A stretch of DNA of 64,000 bases. It comes from Streptomyces sp. Ncost-T10-10d (GTDB lineage: Bacteria > Actinomycetota > Actinomycetes > Streptomycetales > Streptomycetaceae). Shown in pieces: positions 55,358-63,554 of the stretch. Every line of letters starts with the position of its first letter. Position 1 is the first letter of the stretch. A model generated the notes under the pieces. The model saw nothing but the letters and a program-made list of their open reading frames with translations. It ran no database searches and had not been told where the DNA came from. Location of the stretch: the NCBI RefSeq assembly GCF_900091955.1, contig NZ_FMDF01000073.1, positions 62,001 through 126,000 on the forward strand, read 5' to 3'. The translations under genes were made by a program, and so were the position numbers.

Positions 55358-55615
55358 ATGCGATCAGTGAGCCGCAGCCGACTGGTGACAGTGGGGCTGG
55401 GCCTGGGGGCTGTCGGAGGGTTCGTCGGCAGCCTGCTCCTTGAACGGAGTGCACTGACTGCCGCACGCGGTGCGGCGGGCGAAGGAAGCGAGGAACAGCC
55501 TTCATGGGGCGTCGGCTCGTACCGCTCACACTGGACAACCTTTCCGATCTCCCCAGGCGTTGCCGCTCGTGTGTCTTCTGGGAGCTTGATCCGGTCAGTG
55601 GCGAAGCTGCGGTGA
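55358..55615 (+). CDS. Possible small membrane protein, 85 aa
   Basis: ATG 55358 stands behind a strong GGAGGGAGG ribosome site and opens MRSVSRSRLVTVGLGLGAVGGFVGSLLLERSAL, with a clear hydrophobic segment. The C-terminal third overlaps the GNAT gene in another frame and looks non-coding, so the real product may be shorter or this may only be a translated leader for the GNAT gene. I recognise no family. Confidence 0.35.
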   Translation: MRSVSRSRLVTVGLGLGAVGGFVGSLLLERSALTAARGAAGEGSEEQPSWGVGSYRSHWTTFPISPGVAARVSSGSLIRSVAKLR

Positions 55616-56121
55616 AGGCGGGAACGCCCGAGCTGGAGAAAGAGGCATGGATCTCGGCCGTTCTGCTGGAGTGGGGATCATGCGGCCGCGTCGTCTATGT
55701 CGACGATGCGCCGGTGGGCTTCGTTCTCTATGCACCGCCTGCCTACGTGCCGCGCTCGACGGCTTTTCCGACGAGTCCCGTCTCCCCTGATGCAGTGCTG
55801 TTGATGACTGGCTGGATCGTGCCGGGATACCAGGGGCAGGGGCTGGGCCGAGTCATGGTGCAGACCGTTGCCAAGGACTTGCTGCGTCGGGGATTCAGGG
55901 CGATCGAGGCTTTTGGTGACGCCCGGTGGAAGGAGCCTGCCTGTGTGCTTCCCGCGGATCATCTCCTCGCGGTCGGCTTCAAGACTGTACGGCCGCATCC
56001 CGTTCATCCGCGGCTGAGACTGGAACTGCGTACGACGCTCTCCTGGAAGGAGGACGTCGAGCTGGCGCTGGACCGGTTGCTGGGTGCCGTCCAGAAGGAG
56101 CCGGCGCTGCGGCCTCTTTGA
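55504..56121 (+). CDS. GNAT family acetyltransferase, 205 aa
   Basis: LVPLTLDNLSDLPRRC, SCVFWELDP, VDDAPVGFVLYAPP and the acetyl-CoA loop GYQGQGLGRVMVQTVAKDLLRRG typical of GNAT enzymes. The substrate is unknown. It is the gene regularly found between parB and trxA in Streptomyces, and is convergent with trxA. Confidence 0.88.
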   Translation: MGRRLVPLTLDNLSDLPRRCRSCVFWELDPVSGEAAVKAGTPELEKEAWISAVLLEWGSCGRVVYVDDAPVGFVLYAPPAYVPRSTAFPTSPVSPDAVLLMTGWIVPGYQGQGLGRVMVQTVAKDLLRRGFRAIEAFGDARWKEPACVLPADHLLAVGFKTVRPHPVHPRLRLELRTTLSWKEDVELALDRLLGAVQKEPALRPL

Positions 56122-56140
56122 TCCGAGAGGCCATGACAAC

Positions 56141-56182
56141 GTGAAACGGGTCCATCCCCCCGAGGGGATGGACCCGTTTCAC
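56141..56182. terminator. Bidirectional terminator containing half of a parS site
   Basis: GTGAAACGGGTCCATCCCC (56141-56159) pairs perfectly over 19 bp with 56164-56182 around CCGA, between the convergent GNAT and trxA genes. Its right arm ends in GTTTCAC, the left half of the parS at 56176-56189. Confidence 0.88.
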
Positions 56183-56189
56183 GTGAAAC
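56176..56189. other. parS site overlapping a terminator
   Basis: GTTTCACGTGAAAC, perfect palindrome. Seven of its 14 bases form the end of the terminator stem at 56164-56182. Confidence 0.95.
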
Positions 56190-56203
56190 AGCGGACCACA
56201 GTC

Positions 56204-56536
56204 CTACTCGCCAATGAAGCCTTCGAGGTCGCGGAGGATCGCGGCCTTCGGCTTGGCGCCGACGATGGTCTTGGCGACCTCGCCGCCCTGGTAGACGTTC
56301 AGGGTCGGGATGGACATGACGCCGTACTTGGCTGCCGTGTCCGGGTTCTCGTCGATATTGAGCTTGACGATCTCGATCTGGTCGCCGTGCTCAGCAGCGA
56401 TGGCCTCCAAAGACGGCGCGATCTGGCGGCACGGACCGCACCATGCGGCCCAGAAGTCCACCAGCACAGGCTTGTCGCTCTTCAGGACGACCTCGTCGAA
56501 GGAGTCGTCGGTCACGTTCTTCAGGGCGCCGGCCAC
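56204..56536 (-). CDS. trxA: Thioredoxin
   Basis: 110 residues with the active site FWAAWCGPCRQIAP (Cys33, Cys36) and the cis-proline loop MSIPTLNVYQGG. It reduces protein disulfides using TrxB. GTG 56536, 42 bases after trxB and probably cotranscribed from the SigR-type promoter. Confidence 0.97.
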   Translation of the reverse strand: MAGALKNVTDDSFDEVVLKSDKPVLVDFWAAWCGPCRQIAPSLEAIAAEHGDQIEIVKLNIDENPDTAAKYGVMSIPTLNVYQGGEVAKTIVGAKPKAAILRDLEGFIGE

Positions 56537-56578
56537 GGCGACCTCCTTAACTACTTGGGGTGTGGGGTGAGGCGTGGA

Positions 56579-57541
56579 TCAGACGGTGGCCGCAGCGGCC
56601 TTCTCGTCGTCGGCGAGCGCGGCGAGGAAGCGCTCGGCGTCGAGAGCGGCCGAGCAACCCGTGCCGGCAGCGGTGATGGCCTGTCGGTAGGTGTGGTCGA
56701 CGACGTCACCGGCGCCGAAGACACCGGTGAGGTTCGTGCGCGTTGAGGGAGCTTCGACCTTGAGGTAGCCCTCCTCGTCGAGGTCGAGCTGGCCCTTGAA
56801 GAGCTCGGTGCGCGGGTCGTGGCCCACCGCGATGAACAGGCCGGTGACCGCGAGCTCGGACGTCTCGCCGGTCTTGGTGTTCCGAAGGGTCAGGCCGGAC
56901 AGCTTCTGCTCCCCGTGTACTCCGGCAACTTCGCTGTCCCAGGCGAACTTGATCTTCGGGTCGGCGAAGGCGCGGTCCTGCATGGCCTTGGAGGCTCGCA
57001 GCGAGTCGCGGCGGTGGACGATGGTGACCGACTTCGCGAAGCGGGAGAGGAAGGTCGCCTCCTCCATCGCGGTGTCGCCGCCGCCAACTACGGCGATGTC
57101 CTGGTCCTTGAAGAAGAAGCCGTCACAGGTGGCGCACCAGGAGACGCCGCGCCCGGAGAGGGCGTCCTCGTTGGGCAGGCCGAGCTTGCGGTGCTGGGAC
57201 CCGGTCGTCACGATGACAGCCTTGGCGCGGTGCACCGTGCCAGCGGTGTCGGTGACCGTCTTGATGTCGCCTGTGAGGTCCACGGAGACGACATCGTCGG
57301 GGACGAGTTCGGCACCGAAGCGTTCGGCCTGGGCGCGCATGTTGTCCATGAGCTCGGGGCCCATGATCCCGTCCTGGAAGCCCGGGAAGTTCTCCACGTC
57401 GGTGGTGTTCATCAGCGCGCCGCCGGCGGTGACGGCGCCCTCGAACACCAGCGGCTTCAGTGAGGCGCGTGCGGTGTAAAGGGCGGCCGTGTAGCCCGCG
57501 GGGCCGGAGCCGATGATGATCACATTACGGACGTCGCTCAC
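56579..57541 (-). CDS. trxB: Thioredoxin-disulfide reductase
   Basis: 320 residues: FAD site [19 protein letters not shown], redox centre WCATCDG (Cys136, Cys139), NADPH site [12 protein letters not shown] and [24 protein letters not shown] 57541 (VSDVRNV) gives the normal length. Confidence 0.97.
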   Translation of the reverse strand: MSDVRNVIIIGSGPAGYTAALYTARASLKPLVFEGAVTAGGALMNTTDVENFPGFQDGIMGPELMDNMRAQAERFGAELVPDDVVSVDLTGDIKTVTDTAGTVHRAKAVIVTTGSQHRKLGLPNEDALSGRGVSWCATCDGFFFKDQDIAVVGGGDTAMEEATFLSRFAKSVTIVHRRDSLRASKAMQDRAFADPKIKFAWDSEVAGVHGEQKLSGLTLRNTKTGETSELAVTGLFIAVGHDPRTELFKGQLDLDEEGYLKVEAPSTRTNLTGVFGAGDVVDHTYRQAITAAGTGCSAALDAERFLAALADDEKAAAATV

Positions 57542-57617
57542 GGGTTTCTTCCTCGTCTCTGCAGACTGCCTACTGTCCACGCCTACTGGGGCCGGTTCAA
57601 CGACTCTCACCCCACCC

Positions 57618-57644
57618 AACGGATCCTACGGGGCATGCATTCCC
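57618..57644 (-). promoter_or_regulatory. SigR-type promoter of trxBA
   Basis: On the minus strand GGGAAT (57644-57639) and GTT (57620-57618) are separated by exactly 18 bases, matching GGGAAT-N18-GTT, the consensus of the disulfide-stress sigma factor SigR. Its distance to the trxB start is 76 bases. trxBA is a known SigR target in S. coelicolor. Confidence 0.85.
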
Positions 57645-57675
57645 GACGTGCCGGGGCGGCGTTCCGGTGCGTATC

Positions 57676-58626
57676 TCAGGGGCGCGCGTAGGCGTGAGTC
57701 AGTAGTACCTTCCCCTTGGCAGCGGGCTTTTCCCGGACGCAGGCCGCATCGACGACATACGCCTGGACGCGGGTCGCGTCGGAGGGGTGGGGCAGGACGA
57801 CGAGGAAGGCATCCGAGCCTTCGTAGGTGCCTTCTTCCACGGCGAGGGCCGCAGTCGTCCGCCCGATGCCCTGCTTCACACAGGTCGGGACGGACACGGT
57901 GGGCGCGCGCAACGGCGTTTGAGGCGACTCGGTCCTGGGAGAGTCACTCTTGGGCGTCGACTGAATGTCGACGGACGGCGGCGCCTTCTTCTCGGTGCTG
58001 GTACCGCTCGTATGTGACTGCTCGATGCCCGCGCTCAGAAGGAGCGTCTGGACTCGGCCTTCGAGGGCGGAGGCCGAGAAGGTTCCTGCACCTTTCGCTG
58101 CGGAGCTGGAGCCCCGGTCCGCCGCCTTGAGGCTGGCATCCTCCTGGGACGGCTGGACGTTCTGCAGCATGAAGACGCCCACACCGACCACGGCTGCACC
58201 GAAAGCGGTGCCGAGTACGGCTGTGCGGCGGCGCCAGGCCGGCCGACGGCCGGGACCGGTGGCTGCCCGGGGACGCCCGGCAGGGCGGTCCGGGAGACTG
58301 AACTCCGTTTCCGGCCTCTGTGCCACAGAGGGTTCTGTTTCACGTGAAACATGCACCGCTCCGACGGGCGCCGCAGTACTGAGAGCCTCTACGGCGAGCG
58401 CGGTGTCGATGCGGTCTGCGACATCGTCGGGCATGTGCTGTGGCGTGGGCACAGTGCCGAGCAGCTCGCGGATCTCCATGAGTGAGGAATGGACATCACC
58501 GCAGAGCTCACAGCCGTCCACATGACTGCGTACCTCTGCCGCACGCGACGGCGGGAGCAGCCCCTCCGTGAGATCGGAGATCTCCGAGACGTCCGGGTGC
58601 CGGGTCGTGTCGGTCGTTGATGTCAT
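57676..58626 (-). CDS. rsmA: Zinc-finger anti-sigma-like membrane protein (RsmA-type)
   Basis: 316 residues. An N-terminal anti-sigma domain with the zinc-binding HVDGCELC (HxxxCxxC), a linker, one membrane helix (AVLGTAFGAAVVGVGVFML, about residues 137-156) and an outside C-terminal domain. ATG 58626 overlaps the sigM stop, the usual sigma/anti-sigma arrangement and the same as mycobacterial sigM-rsmA. A parS site lies inside the coding sequence. Confidence 0.88.
   Translation of the reverse strand: MTSTTDTTRHPDVSEISDLTEGLLPPSRAAEVRSHVDGCELCGDVHSSLMEIRELLGTVPTPQHMPDDVADRIDTALAVEALSTAAPVGAVHVSRETEPSVAQRPETEFSLPDRPAGRPRAATGPGRRPAWRRRTAVLGTAFGAAVVGVGVFMLQNVQPSQEDASLKAADRGSSSAAKGAGTFSASALEGRVQTLLLSAGIEQSHTSGTSTEKKAPPSVDIQSTPKSDSPRTESPQTPLRAPTVSVPTCVKQGIGRTTAALAVEEGTYEGSDAFLVVLPHPSDATRVQAYVVDAACVREKPAAKGKVLLTHAYARP
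58337..58350. other. parS site inside rsmA
   Basis: GTTTCACGTGAAAC, perfect palindrome, within the linker-coding part of rsmA, read as VSRET, the same frame as in the parA copy. Confidence 0.95.
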
Positions 58627-59327
58627 GCGCGCCCACCTCCGCCCTTCACTGCAGCAGGATTACTCGTTCCTGCGTCCTTCGGTCCCGATGCGGGTGGGAC
58701 GGATGCGCGCGGCGTCCGGTTCCTTCCCGTGGTGGTTTCATCGGCTTCTGCGCCCTCACTGCGGAGGTGAGTGAGTAGAGGGGCGAGCCGGGCTCTGCCC
58801 CGTGCACAGCGGCTCTTCACGGTGCCTGTCGGTACATCGAGGATGCGTGCCGCCTCGGCCACGGGGTAGCTCTGCATATCCACGAGGACAAGTGCGGCAC
58901 GCTGCTCGGCGGGGAGAGTGGCGAGTGCGGCCAGGAGCTCGCGGTGCAGATCCTGGCGCTCTGCCGGTGCCTCTGCCGACTCGTGCGGCTCAAGGAGCTG
59001 CTCGAAGCGTTCGGTGTCATCGACCGGTGAGGTCTTTCGGGTGGCCGCCTTGCGGACCCGATCGAGGCACGCATTGACGGTGATGCGGTGCAGCCAAGTG
59101 GTGACGGCGGACTGGCCGCGGAAGGTGTGGGCGGCCCGGAAGGCGGAGACCAGGGCGTCCTGGACGGCATCGGCGGCTTCCTCGCGGTCGCCCAGGGTCC
59201 GGAGTGCCACAGCCCACAGCCGGTCGCGGTGGCGCCGTACGAGCTCGCCGAAGGCGTCGGCTTCACCGGCCACATGGCGAGCGAGGAGGTCTGAGTCGCT
59301 GAGTGCTTCTGACGGCTCGGCGGCCAC
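58623..59327 (-). CDS. sigM: ECF sigma factor SigM
   Basis: About 234 residues. Region 2 is DAFGELVRRHRDRLWAVALR, DREEAADAVQDALVSAFR and WLHRITVNACLDRVRK; region 4 is LPAEQRAALVLVDMQSYPVAEAARILDVPTGTVKSRCARGRARL. A disordered Arg/Pro tail ends the protein. GTG 59327 (VAAEPSE) has a GGGAGG site 8 bases ahead; ATG-type starts further up to 59411 remain possible. ATGA overlap with rsmA. Confidence 0.93.
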   Translation of the reverse strand: MAAEPSEALSDSDLLARHVAGEADAFGELVRRHRDRLWAVALRTLGDREEAADAVQDALVSAFRAAHTFRGQSAVTTWLHRITVNACLDRVRKAATRKTSPVDDTERFEQLLEPHESAEAPAERQDLHRELLAALATLPAEQRAALVLVDMQSYPVAEAARILDVPTGTVKSRCARGRARLAPLLTHLRSEGAEADETTTGRNRTPRASVPPASGPKDAGTSNPAAVKGGGGRA

Positions 59328-59462
59328 CTCCCCCTCCCTCCCTTTCTCTGCGTCAAGGTGCGTCTGTCTATCACGATTCGAGTGAGCAGGGGCAGAGGGC
59401 GGAAGCTGCACGGTCCGCCGTGGGGTTGTGATCGTCTACGTCGGCTGGTCCGATTGCGCGAA

Positions 59463-59491
59463 AGGCCGGTGGGAGTTTCTCCCACCGGCCT
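59463..59491 (-). terminator. Terminator after the pseudokinase gene
   Basis: AGGCCGGTGGGAG (59463-59475) pairs perfectly with 59479-59491 around TTT, 6 bases past the stop codon. It separates the murJ unit from sigM. Confidence 0.88.
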
Positions 59492-59497
59492 GTTCCG

Positions 59498-61216
59498 TCA
59501 GCCGAGTACTGAGATCTCCGAGATCCCGCCCCGGTAGCCATCGGCTGTTCCGTCCGACGGCAGTTCGGTGAGGTGGACCAGGACGTAGCGGGTCCGCACG
59601 GGCTTGTCCAAGGTCTTCTTCAGATCGCTCCCCACGGTTTCCAGCTTCGTGAGGCGCTGAGAGAAGTCCGAGAGAGACGACGGGGCGGAGGCGCTCGCTT
59701 CGGCCGCGAGTACCTCGGCCTTCTGTCCGCTGCGGTACATCTCGATCTTGATGCCGGCGATGTCCTGAACGCTACCCAGATCGATGACTATGCCGCTGCC
59801 GTCTCTGCGGGGCGCCAGGTTGCCGAAGTTCGCGTATCCCAGGTAACGGGGGGTGACCCAAGCGGTGTCGGCGTTGCCGTCGATCGCCCTGGGTACGTCC
59901 TTCTGGCTTATCCCCGAACCGCTGGGCATGAACTCCGTCGCACTGTCGATCCGGAGCGGTTTGGATGGGGCCGAGGGCTTGTTGTCGCCGTTCTCCGGTG
60001 TGGTCTGTGTGGTGTCGTCGGTCCCCGAGTCCTTGCCACGGTCCAGGAGCGTCTCGGCGAGCTGCCAGCTGCCGAGGCCCAGGGCGGCAATGAGCAGTGC
60101 GGACACCGCCCACTTGAGGACCTTGCCGGTGCGGCTCTGGAGCGGGGCCGGGGGCACGGCGATCACCGGCTGAGTGGTGGCCCCGGGGCCGGTCGTCGGG
60201 CGTCCGTAGGTGCCCTGCTGGTAGGTCGTGCGCTGGTACTCCGGGGGCGCCGTGAAGGTGGGCTCCGGAGGGCGGATGCGGGGCATCGCGGCAACGGCCT
60301 TGGCCAGTTCGTCCGGGGTGGTGCACGGCTGCTCCTGCCGGGAGGCAGTGGCGCCGTCGTTGGCGAGTGCGCGCATGGCGAGCTCGGAAAGACCGCGGTG
60401 GACACCGGCCCGCACCTGGTCGGGGGCGATCAGCCCCACTCCCTTGGGGAGCCCGGACAGGCCGTAGGCATCGGTCTCGTACGGCCAGCGCTGGGTCAGC
60501 GCGGCGTAGAGCAGGGCGCCGATGGCCTCGGTGTCCGTGCGTTGCGGGCCGTCGCTGGTGATGCCCCGCAGCGCGGCGTTCACCGCGAGGCCGCGGATCC
60601 GGTACTGCCCGGTCGAGCTCCGCAGCACCGCGCCCGGGGTCAGTCTCAGATGTGCGAGACCTTCTCGATGTGCGGCTGCCATGGCCTGGGAGACCTGGCT
60701 GACGAGCTGGTACGCGTCGTGCGCCTCCATCGGCCCCGCGGCCAGCAGAGAAGTGAGCTCGGTGGCGTCGGGGAGCCATTCATGGACGACATAGACGAGG
60801 TCGTCCTCCTCCACGGCGTCGAGTACCTGCACGAAGCGCGGGTCGCCGAGCAGAGCGGAGGAGCGGGCTGCGGCCAGCACTGAGCGCGCTCGGGGGTGGT
60901 CGGCGGGGAGCAGATGCACGCCCACCGCGCGGCGCAGTTTCTCGTCGACAGCGCGCCAGCTGCTGAATCCGTCCAAACGGGTGACGCACTCTTCGAGCCG
61001 GTAGCGTCTGGCGAGTTTGTGCCCGCTGTGCAGATCCGGGGTCGGCAGGGTGGCCTCGGTGTTGATGCGCTCACCGTCCGTGTTCTGCGGCTTTGTGCCC
61101 GTTGTGTCCTGAGCTTGTGCCGTCCCGTCGGTCGTGGCCTCGTCCGCCTTGGCGGCCAGCGGTTCATCACCGCTGTTGTCGGCCACGTCGACGGCAGCCG
61201 TGCTACGTTCCGCCAC
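59498..61216 (-). CDS. Membrane pseudokinase with outside sugar-binding-like domain
   Basis: 572 residues. After a disordered start, a protein-kinase fold begins at LARRYRLEECVTRLDGFSSW. The glycine loop is absent, the HRD motif is replaced by LAHLRLTPGAV and DFG by RGL, so it should be inactive. A membrane helix (KWAVSALLIAALGLGSWQLAE, near residue 380) and a discoidin-like C-terminal domain (AIDGNADTAWVTPRY, IVIDLGS) follow. This matches the C-terminal half of mycobacterial MviN (Rv3910), here a separate gene; FhaA and PknB may act on it. Confidence 0.88.
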   Translation of the reverse strand: MAERSTAAVDVADNSGDEPLAAKADEATTDGTAQAQDTTGTKPQNTDGERINTEATLPTPDLHSGHKLARRYRLEECVTRLDGFSSWRAVDEKLRRAVGVHLLPADHPRARSVLAAARSSALLGDPRFVQVLDAVEEDDLVYVVHEWLPDATELTSLLAAGPMEAHDAYQLVSQVSQAMAAAHREGLAHLRLTPGAVLRSSTGQYRIRGLAVNAALRGITSDGPQRTDTEAIGALLYAALTQRWPYETDAYGLSGLPKGVGLIAPDQVRAGVHRGLSELAMRALANDGATASRQEQPCTTPDELAKAVAAMPRIRPPEPTFTAPPEYQRTTYQQGTYGRPTTGPGATTQPVIAVPPAPLQSRTGKVLKWAVSALLIAALGLGSWQLAETLLDRGKDSGTDDTTQTTPENGDNKPSAPSKPLRIDSATEFMPSGSGISQKDVPRAIDGNADTAWVTPRYLGYANFGNLAPRRDGSGIVIDLGSVQDIAGIKIEMYRSGQKAEVLAAEASASAPSSLSDFSQRLTKLETVGSDLKKTLDKPVRTRYVLVHLTELPSDGTADGYRGGISEISVLG

Positions 61217-61345
61217 CGTCGTTCCTGCCTCCCCATCCGTTGCGCGATGCCAGCCAGCTCTGCACAGTCACGCCAATTGTGCCCACACTCCGGCGCTATG
61301 CACGACACGCAAAGGGCAGTGATGGTTGTGCGGCCGGAATGATCC

Positions 61346-63505
61346 TCAGCGCCCGAGCCGCCCGCGGACCATGCCGACCATCCCGTTGATCTCTTCGATC
61401 CGCATCCGCTTGGCGGCGATGAAGAAGACGCCCAGCAGAACGGCCCCACCACAGATCAGCGCGACGAGCGACCCGAAGGCGCCTTCGCCGAGGCCCAGGA
61501 GAACAGCGAAGCCGACGCCGCCGCCGAGCACCGCTGCCGGGACGGCAGCGAGGCACAGACGGGCGTAGGTGCGTACGACGTGGGCGCCGTCCAGATCACC
61601 GCCCAGCCGGTTGCGCAGCCGTCGCCAGGCGATACCCACGCCGACGGCGTAGGCGAGTCCGTACGAGGCAGCCATGCCGACTACGGCCCACTGGGCCGGC
61701 AGAACCACGTAGCAGAGGGCCGAGGCGGCCGCGTTGACCGCTGCGACGATGACCGTGTTGTAGAAGGGTGTCCGGGTGTCCTCGTAGGCGTAGAAGCCGC
61801 GCAGCACCACGTACTGCACGGAGTACGGGATCAGGCCGAGGCCGAATGCCATGAGGATGAAGCCCATGGAGCGGGCGGCTTCGGTGCCCGCGGAGGCATA
61901 CAGGAGCGTGCACATCGGCAGGCCGAGAGCGAGGAACATGAAGGCTACCGGCACGATCGCCACGGCCGAGTTCCGCAGTCCCTGAGAGATGTCGTCGCGG
62001 ACGGCGCCCGGGTCGTTGTCGTGGGCGGCGCGGGAGATGCGGGGCAGTAGGGCCGCCATGACCGACACGGTGATGATTGCCTGCGGCATGCCCCAGATGA
62101 GCTGGGCGTTGGAGTACGCGAGGAAGCCGGTGCCGTCCTTGCCGGACAGTTTGCCCGCCGAGGTCGCGAGCTGAGTGACGACGATCACGCCCGCCTGATT
62201 GGCCAGGACGAACAGGACGGTCCACTTGGCCAGCTTGACCGTCTTGCCGAGCCCGTGCCCCTTCCAGTCGAAGCGCGGCCGAAAACGGAAGCCGGCCTCA
62301 CGCAGATACGGGACCATGGCCAGGGCCTGGACGACCAGGCCGAGCAGCGTGCCGATGCCCAGGAGCCGGACGCCCTCGGGCGGGATCGTCTGGACGCCCA
62401 TCTGGGATTCGGCGGAGGTGCCGTAGACCCAGATGAACATGCCGAACGTGAAGATCATGACGATGTTGTTGAGGACCGGGGTCCACATCATCGCGCCGAA
62501 CCTGCCGCGGGCGTTCAGGATCTGGCCCATCACGACATGCACGCCCATGAAGAAGATGGTCGGCAGGCAGTACCGGGCGAACGTCACGGCAACACTGTTG
62601 GCGGCTGCGTCCCCGGCGATCGTCGGCGACATCATGTGGATCAGCCACGGAGCGGCGAATACCGCGATCGCGACGATCACACCGAGCGCAACCATCACGA
62701 GAGTCAGCAGGCGGTTGGCGTAGGCCTCGCCGCCGTCCTCGTCGTCCTTCATGGATCGTACGAGCTGGGGAACGAAGACCGAGTTCAGCCCGCCACCGAC
62801 GGTGAGGATATAGATCATCGTCGGCAGCGTGTACGCGATGGTGAAGCTGTCGCCGAGCAGTGCCGCACCGAGCGCGGCGGTGATCACGAGGCTGCGGACG
62901 AATCCGGTGAGCCGGGACACGAGCGTGCCGGCCGCCATCACCGCACTGGACTTCAGCAGGCCGGAGGCCCGGCCGCCGGACTTGGGCGGCGCGGGCGCCG
63001 GGGCCGGTTCGGGCTCCGCCGGAACGGGGGAGGACCCCGCCGGGCCCTCCTGGTCCCGGAACAGGTGCGCGAAGGCATCCGGCTGCTCGTGGTCCTGGGA
63101 CGCCTGGCTGACGAGGTCATCCACCCCGACGAACTGGGTGGTCACCGGGTCATCGCCGTACGGCAGGTACCGCGACGGGCCGTCGGGCTCGGGCGGCGGG
63201 GTCTGCGCCCAGATGCGCGGATCGGGTGCGTACTGCGCCACGGGCGGCTGCTGATAGAGCGGCTGGGGCTGCTGGTAGGTGCCAGGGGGTGGCGGCGGGT
63301 GCGCGGCGCGGTCGTACAGCGCCTCGGTCACCGGGTCCTGGACGGACAGATCCTGGGACCGGTAGGGATCGTGGTCGTACGCGGTCTGCAGGTACGGATC
63401 GGGCGTCGGCGGAACCTGGCCCGGTCCGGGCGGCATCGGGGGCCCGCCGGAAGACCCGGCTCCGTCCGCACCCTGACCGCGGTCACCGTCGTACGGCGCG
63501 TTCAT
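61346..63505 (-). CDS. murJ: Lipid II flippase MurJ (MviN)
   Basis: 719 residues. A Pro/Gln/Tyr-rich cytoplasmic start of about 190 residues precedes about 14 membrane helices beginning SSAVMAAGTLVSRLTGFVRSLVI. Family segments include GLNSVFVPQLVR and GFYAYEDTRTPFYNTV. It flips lipid II outward for peptidoglycan. It lies 129 bases ahead of the pseudokinase gene in the same direction. Confidence 0.95.
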   Translation of the reverse strand: MNAPYDGDRGQGADGAGSSGGPPMPPGPGQVPPTPDPYLQTAYDHDPYRSQDLSVQDPVTEALYDRAAHPPPPPGTYQQPQPLYQQPPVAQYAPDPRIWAQTPPPEPDGPSRYLPYGDDPVTTQFVGVDDLVSQASQDHEQPDAFAHLFRDQEGPAGSSPVPAEPEPAPAPAPPKSGGRASGLLKSSAVMAAGTLVSRLTGFVRSLVITAALGAALLGDSFTIAYTLPTMIYILTVGGGLNSVFVPQLVRSMKDDEDGGEAYANRLLTLVMVALGVIVAIAVFAAPWLIHMMSPTIAGDAAANSVAVTFARYCLPTIFFMGVHVVMGQILNARGRFGAMMWTPVLNNIVMIFTFGMFIWVYGTSAESQMGVQTIPPEGVRLLGIGTLLGLVVQALAMVPYLREAGFRFRPRFDWKGHGLGKTVKLAKWTVLFVLANQAGVIVVTQLATSAGKLSGKDGTGFLAYSNAQLIWGMPQAIITVSVMAALLPRISRAAHDNDPGAVRDDISQGLRNSAVAIVPVAFMFLALGLPMCTLLYASAGTEAARSMGFILMAFGLGLIPYSVQYVVLRGFYAYEDTRTPFYNTVIVAAVNAAASALCYVVLPAQWAVVGMAASYGLAYAVGVGIAWRRLRNRLGGDLDGAHVVRTYARLCLAAVPAAVLGGGVGFAVLLGLGEGAFGSLVALICGGAVLLGVFFIAAKRMRIEEINGMVGMVRGRLGR

Positions 63506-63554
63506 CGAAACCCCACCTCATCGTCCCCGGCCGACAGGCCACGACAGACATCGC

